64,000 nucleotides of DNA from Hofstenia miamia (Eukaryota > Xenacoelomorpha > Acoela), in NCBI GenBank assembly GCA_004352715.1, contig SCFE01000005.1, positions 283,238 through 347,237 on the forward strand. Reading direction: 5' to 3'. Position 1 is the first letter of the stretch. Each line of letters opens with the position of its first letter. Under the pieces are notes generated by a model. It made no database searches. It was not told where the DNA came from and saw only the letters and a list, made by a program, of their open reading frames with translations. Shown here piece by piece: positions 58,361 through 64,000 of this stretch. The position numbers and the translations under genes are program-made.

Positions 58361-59631
58361 TTAGAAGAGCCGAAGTTTGATTTCTACTTGATTGTTAAGT
58401 GGCCGGTGAATTACTTTGATCGCGATTGCTTCGGCTACCTTTGAAGATGGATGACAGATCATGATTGAAAAATTAGATGAGGTGGCGGCATGACTTTGAT
58501 GATGGAGGAAGACTTCTGAGCAAAGATGACCGTAAAGATGTTTTCGGATTCTGGTTTGAGGATGTTTTCTAGTCTCTCCTATACATAAGTGCTCACACTT
58601 ATTACATTGATATTTATAAACAAGAGAAAAGCGTTGAGGCATTGGAATGGGATCCTTGTTTGAAAAGATGTCACTGGTTTTGAATGATTGAAAAACTGGC
58701 TTGATTTGAGTTGAAGTGAATTTCTTGTTGAGATTTTTTTACTGAGGCTTCGAGATTTCTTCAAAGACTAGCGATATAGGGAACTTTCCAATAAATTGAC
58801 TTTTTTCACAAAGTGCGATTTGAGACGATAGATTAAGGATATAATTAGATGAGCGACGGAGAACATTATCAGGATAACCATTTTAGCGGAGATTTTGAAA
58901 GATTGTATTTAAGGCTTCATTTACTTTTTGATAAGAAGATGATAGGCGGATAGCTCGGGAAAATAGGTTACGAGGAATTAGATAACCTATATTTTTCGGA
59001 ACAGTAGGAATTGAAGGGGATAAGTAACCCAGTGTTTGAGGGTTTGATGTAGAGAGAATTTTCAAAAGAAGAAGAAGCTCGGTGAAGAGAAACATCAAGG
59101 AAATTGACATGACCATTGGATTCTGTTTCTTGAGTAAATTGAATTTAAGGATATAATGAGTTGAGAAAGTGAAGAAATTCGTCAGCTTGATTTTCATTAT
59201 ACATTAGACAGAAAATATCGTCGACGTATCGCGAGTAGAACGAAGGAAGATTGTTTGTAGAAAATTTTGATTCAATGATGTCCATAGCAAAGTTGGCGAA
59301 TGTTGAACCTAGGGGTGATCCCACTGCCATGCCATCATGCTGCTGATAAATTTCATTGTTGAAAGAGAAAATGATACTTGATGATGCGAGGTGAAGTAAT
59401 TTTAGAACAGTAGAATTATCAAAGGGAAAAAGATCTCAAAGGGTAACACTAATAATGTTATCGATGGTTTTGGAGATAGGAATTGAAATGAAAGGACTTT
59501 TGACATCGTAGCTGATCATGATTTAATAAAAATGGTTTAATATCTTTGATTTTTGCGAGGAAATCGAATGTGGTTTCTAGGATAAATGACCTAGGCATGA
59601 AGGATTTAAGACGTTCATCGAGATAATTTAG
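58361..59631 (-). pseudogene. Penelope-type RT with GIY-YIG domain (broken)
   Basis: Order on the minus strand: NYLDERLKSFMPRSF and TFDFLAKIKDI; after a frame change ISYDVKSPFISIPISKTIDN (motif A with its Asp intact); a stop near 59437; HDGMAVGSPLGSTFANF (motif B); SRYVDDIFCLM (motif C, both Asp present); after another shift the VNFLDV-type region and LSPSIPTV; then LVYKYQCNKCEHLCIGETRK with TRIRKHL (GIY-YIG, with CxxC pair) and NFSIMICHPSSKVAEAIAIK, ending TAA-equivalent stop at 58361. The N-terminal domain and early RT motifs are missing. Active-site residues survive, but stops and at least two frame changes make it inactive. Confidence 0.88.
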
Positions 59632-59851
59632 TATATATATATANNNNNNNNNNNNNNNNNNNNNNNNNNNNNNNNNNNNNNNNNNNNNNNNNNNNNNNNN
59701 NNNNNNNNNNNNNNNNNNNNNNNNNNNNNNNNNNNNNNNNNNNNNNNNNNNNNNNNNNNNNNNNNNNNNNNNNNNNNNNNNNNNNNNNNNNNNNNNNNNN
59801 NNNNNNNNNNNNNNNNNNNNNNNNNNNNNNNNNNNNNNTATATATATATAT
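59632..59851. repeat. (TA)n microsatellite with N gap
   Basis: TA runs at 59632-59643 and 59839-59851 flank N at 59644-59838; this is where the second Penelope element is cut off. Confidence 0.95.
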
Positions 59852-62800
59852 TATATTTGAGTTTCCCATTACACTCTGCAGGCTCAGGTTCAAAATTTCA
59901 AATTGACGATGTTTTAAATATTTGTGAATGCATGGATCTATACTTGATTCATATATGTCCTTTGTATTCTTTTGTTAGCACTGGCTTATATTCTAAAATA
60001 AGGTTTCTCCGATTGCAATCAATCAACGCAATTCTATGTCATATTTCCATTCGGATTGAATTATTTTAAAATAATAAACCAAATCAGTGGCATTTACAAA
60101 CGTAATTGACAATACTTTTTTTGTGCAAGATTTAATTGTAGGAATGGTACTTCGCTGTTTGCATTTAGCAATTAATTTTAAATAAAGATGAGTTTTGGAC
60201 AGGTGCTTAGAAAGGTAATTTTTTCTCAAAATATTATCACAACTGATATGCATTCGAATGATACGCCTCTCAATATTTCATTACTGCAAATTGATACCGG
60301 CAAAATCAAAACTATTAAATGCATTATTTAATTCGTTTTTTGTACACGACTAATTGTTCTACTAAGCGATGTCATGCATTAAGAAATATATGCCAAAATA
60401 ATTTTCCATTTCTTCTGCTCTTGAAATACAATGGAGTAAAATAATGTTACAAAAACATTAAAATTTTTCTAAATTAAATACGGAATTGAAATTTTCATTA
60501 ATTATATTATTAATACAGAAGATAAGCAGCCTATTCATTGAAGTTGGAATAAATTTTACAGAAAGTCTTCTTGTATATTGTCCTAATAACAATAGATCCA
60601 ATAAATGCTGCTACTTTTTAAATTTTGGGTAGTAATAGCTTTTGCTGTGCTATGCTTCAATTGTGCTTAAATTTTCATGCATTGGTTGTAGTTAAATATA
60701 CACTTGATTGTAGACTACTTGATAAGAACGTATAGCCAATAGTTAGAATTTGAATAAAACAAAATTATTTTTTTACCTAAAAAATATATGATGTGATTCA
60801 ATGCCTAGTCATAGAAAATATTACAAAGCCTGTGTGCAAAATTATTAAAAAACATGCCTAGGTAAATTAATCTTATAGCTTGTCAAAAAATACATACATA
60901 TCATTTGAATTCCAATTGACTGTTTTTCTGCAACTACATCAATAGTACTTAATTAGCCTCAAAGGGTTTCTTGACGTCATTTTATTCAATTAATTAAAAA
61001 CAACTTGGTTGTTCTTAGGAGGCTTTGATCTAAATTACCTTTCAAATTCATTTCAGGACTTAGCTCTCAAAAACCTTTCAGAACCTCTTTATGTTGCCTA
61101 AAGGTGCTTTCTGTTTGTAATATCAGACTACTTCAAGAATTAGCAACAGCACGAAATCATAAAGAACAATGTAGCTGTTATAAGAATAGCACAACCCTTG
61201 TAAAGTGCCTTCATATCGATCACTCAAACAATTATATTGTAAAATTATGAGCAGTTCTAGTTCTTAAGACAAAGTGATTTTGCAACAGCTCTTTAAACAG
61301 ATATTATTTGCGCACATAGTTGCTTGGGATATTCAGAAATATGTTAATTATAAATTTGTATACCACTCAAATAGTGTTCTATGAGAGAAGTTCTCTTTAT
61401 GCTAGAAGAATACATTTTAAAAACCGATCAAACAAACAAAAATGTTTTCAAATAAATATAAACTATCCATTCTAAAGCTGCACCTTTAATTTAAAAGTCT
61501 TAAAGCTATGTATTCTTTATTGAATGAACATTTTGATGTATAAATTTTTTTATTTATTTTTAAAATGATTGCTGTACAGTATTACAATTCAAGTTATTGC
61601 AATAAAATAGTTAGGTATGACAATGATTCCATGGTTTAGCAAACACTCATTTTTATAGTTAGTAAACTAATTGCTTCAAATACAAAGAAGATCACTAAGA
61701 ATGTGTGTTTTGACTATTGACTTACTTTTAGTAGCCATGGAAAAGAAACTGTGTTTTCCGAAATTCTTGAAGGATTGTTGATTTTAATTATTCTAGGTAT
61801 TTGAACAAAAAAGCAACATATCGTGGAACTGAAGCAATAATTTTACAAGTCAAATATATTTTATGAATTTTTCTGCTTTGAAATGTGATACAGATTGAAT
61901 GTTCTAATGAAATTCTCAGTAAAACACTCAAAATCTAAATAGCTTTATTTCACAATTTTCCACTTTAATGATTCATATCAGTGAAACAATGTAAAAAGTT
62001 TCATAAAATATATTTTGTAAAAATTTTTTTGTAACATTATTGCTTCAGGCCACTGAGATATTTAAATAAATGTTTGTATGTATTCAATAGTTTCTAACGT
62101 TGCCTTTCGTAATTCAATAGTTATTTCAGAGCAATATTTTTTTGAATTGCAATGTTTTTTCAATTTAAAAAAATTGCATAAAAATGTTATATATATAATA
62201 TATATATACATGTTTAGGCTTTCTCAATTATATTCTTAGCACTTTTATCTAAAATGTAAATCAGGCACTAATTTCGGAGTAATAAGTATATTTGCTAAGC
62301 AACAGTACTAGTGATTTGATTTCTGAAAACAAATAATTTCAATCTTAGATCAATTCAGCAACGCTTGTAGGTTCAATTAAATCCTTGATAACAAATAAGT
62401 AATTCTTAATTCCTAATGGATAAATCCCTTCATGTATGGCACATACAAAACTTCTACTAAATGTGATTCCTCAATTGGCTACAAAATAGTATATAGTGAA
62501 TTTTATGTCCTAAAAATTTTCTGAGAAATAAATATATGTAATTTTATAATAATTGTCATTCTACATTTTATAATCAAGCATTTCTGTTTATAATATTTTT
62601 CTGAAACTTTTTAACACATTAATATATTTCAAATTTTAACTTTATCTATCAACTATGAATGAAATAATAAACAAAATGATTTTTGTTTGATCCGATTTGA
62701 AACAAATTTTTATTGGTATTGTTTTTTGCCCATGTATGTATAAATTAGAGACATCTCAAATTGAAGATTGGCAAGTATTGCTTCTATGTATATATCTATT

Positions 62801-63981
62801 TTTTCCTGTTGTCTTGCATATTGTTTTTATTTTTTAAGAAAAACAACAAGATGAAGACATTGAAAATAACTATTGTCCACAACAAATAGTTATTTAATTA
62901 TTACTAGGGGAATAACCAAAATGATATGACAATGTACAAAGCAAACACTTTCAGTAAAAGTTTATATATTAATAAACAAATAGTTAGCTTGTCATCTGAT
63001 AAACATGTATAAATAACACAAATAACCAATATCTAATGACTCTCTTCTGGAAGAGGACTCTTGTTTACAGTCTATGTTGATGCAATATTATGGTTGCATA
63101 GTTCAACATTTTCATTTCAAAAACCAATCTGATTAAATAAGCACATTTTTATACTCGTAATTACTGTTGTTCATTCTTAGTAAAATACTTTATAGTGCAC
63201 TAAAATTTTAGAACCCTGAGAATTTCGAGCACTGTCTTATCATAGAATTAAGCAGGACATATCAAATTTTAATAATTTGTAAGATTTCGAACTGAAATGA
63301 TGATGCTATTACACTGATAAATTGAACACCCTATCTCTAGTAACATAGCAAATAACATTTCAATCCTATGATAAATATTGTTAATAATAAAAGATTTCTG
63401 GATACTTACAACGCACTAAAATGGTTGTTTTGTTCAAGATAAATTCTTATTTTACAAATAAAACTAACAAACAGATTAAATAATCATTGTTTGGTTTTGT
63501 GCAATGCTTTGACTGGCGAAACGATTTATCAATTTTGTTAACTCAAATTAAGATGTGAATACTAAAACAAAGCTAAGACTTATTGCGATCATGTTCTTAA
63601 ATTTTTTTAAAAATTGAAGCATAATTTTAAATTTTCCGGTAAGTCACGAAAGTATAAAGAAAGCATGTACTACTTGAGTGCTAGAACAGAGTAGTTGGTC
63701 ACAAATTGCTTTTTCTATAAGAGAAGAGATTTTTAGAAAAAAAACGCTTACATTTATTCTTCATCGGTGTCTGCATCATCAAATTTGCTTAAAAAGAATT
63801 TGTTCTAATAAAATGTTACATTTTTACAATACAATCAATGGAAAATTTGCGTAAATTATCACAAATATTTTGCAACAACATAAAAACATCTACACAGTTA
63901 TTTAGTAGCATTACATTATTCTCCTCATTTGTTGAAAAGTACAATAAATGATCAAGTTAGAGATCAATAATACATGCTTAC
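59852..63981. other. AT-rich intergenic, nothing recognised
   Basis: Only short AT-rich frames and a small TA tract at 62188-62208. No transposon protein, RNA gene or inverted repeat was detected. Confidence 0.5.
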
Positions 63982-64000
63982 ATATATATATATATATATA
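63982..64000. repeat. (TA)n microsatellite at window end
   Basis: The window ends inside a TA run. Confidence 0.9.

Larger units (their letters stand above)
58237..59631 (-). mobile_element. Penelope-like retroelement copy 2, 5'-truncated
   Basis: The element carries RT, GIY-YIG and a 3' hammerhead, and stops abruptly on its 5' side at (TA)n and an N gap (59632-59851). TA tracts therefore lie at both ends. Sequence differs clearly from copy 1 (motif C RYVDDIFCLM versus RYVDDIFAIF), so it belongs to a different family. Confidence 0.9.

Noticed and set aside
1-64000. tRNA or rRNA genes
   Set aside because: No A-box/B-box pair with cloverleaf pairing and no conserved rRNA segment was seen by eye; a tRNA covariance search would be needed to exclude them fully.

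Overview
The window is AT-rich eukaryotic DNA with no operons, no tRNA or rRNA gene and no complete host gene that I recognise. The mix of mobile elements points to an invertebrate animal: Penelope-like retroelements carrying GIY-YIG domains and a hammerhead ribozyme, several non-LTR retrotransposon families, Tc1/mariner elements and short hAT-type elements. A short TTAGGG-type interstitial repeat fits many metazoans but not the canonical insect TTAGG repeat. It is too short to decide the lineage, and I cannot name the species. Long (TA)n microsatellites recur, and all three long N gaps (342-487, 13048-13243, 59644-59838) fall inside them. Two places (1113-2313 and 19483-20423) hold perfect duplicates joined by a single N, which look like unmerged contig overlaps.

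Layout. 1-7.8 kb: AT-rich DNA with an assembly duplication, a frameshifted LINE fragment (4633-4880) and an unidentified Lys/acidic coding remnant behind it. 7.85-10.6 kb: a decayed Penelope-like element on the minus strand, ending in a hammerhead-like motif beside a (TA)n tract, with an inverted-repeat element next to its 5' side. 10.6-19.4 kb: mostly featureless, with possible transposon ends and two candidate host exons (15714-15848, 18068-18231). 19.5-21.3 kb: a hAT-type MITE inserted in an interstitial telomeric repeat, then an unidentified broken coding stretch. 24.5 kb: a small hAT-type MITE. 29.2-31.1 kb: the best-preserved coding sequence, a 5'-truncated RTE-like reverse transcriptase with two C-terminal zinc fingers and a 3' stem-loop. 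34-39.5 kb: two more hAT-type MITEs and two inverted-repeat elements. 43.2-43.9 kb: an internally deleted mariner. 47.0-48.05 kb: LINE tail repeats and a LINE C-terminal fragment. 51.7-52.5 kb: an internally deleted Tc1-like element with clear terminal repeats and TA target sites. 55.5-57.0 kb: a full-length but broken mariner embedded in (TA)n. 58.2-59.6 kb: a second Penelope-like element with a well-formed hammerhead ribozyme. 59.9-64 kb: featureless AT-rich DNA.

Nothing suggests a co-operating gene system. The biology here is transposon biology. The most informative items are the hammerhead ribozyme with palindromic stem III, the insertion of elements at (TA)n tracts and in a telomere-like repeat, and the set of MITEs supported by terminal inverted repeats and target-site duplications.
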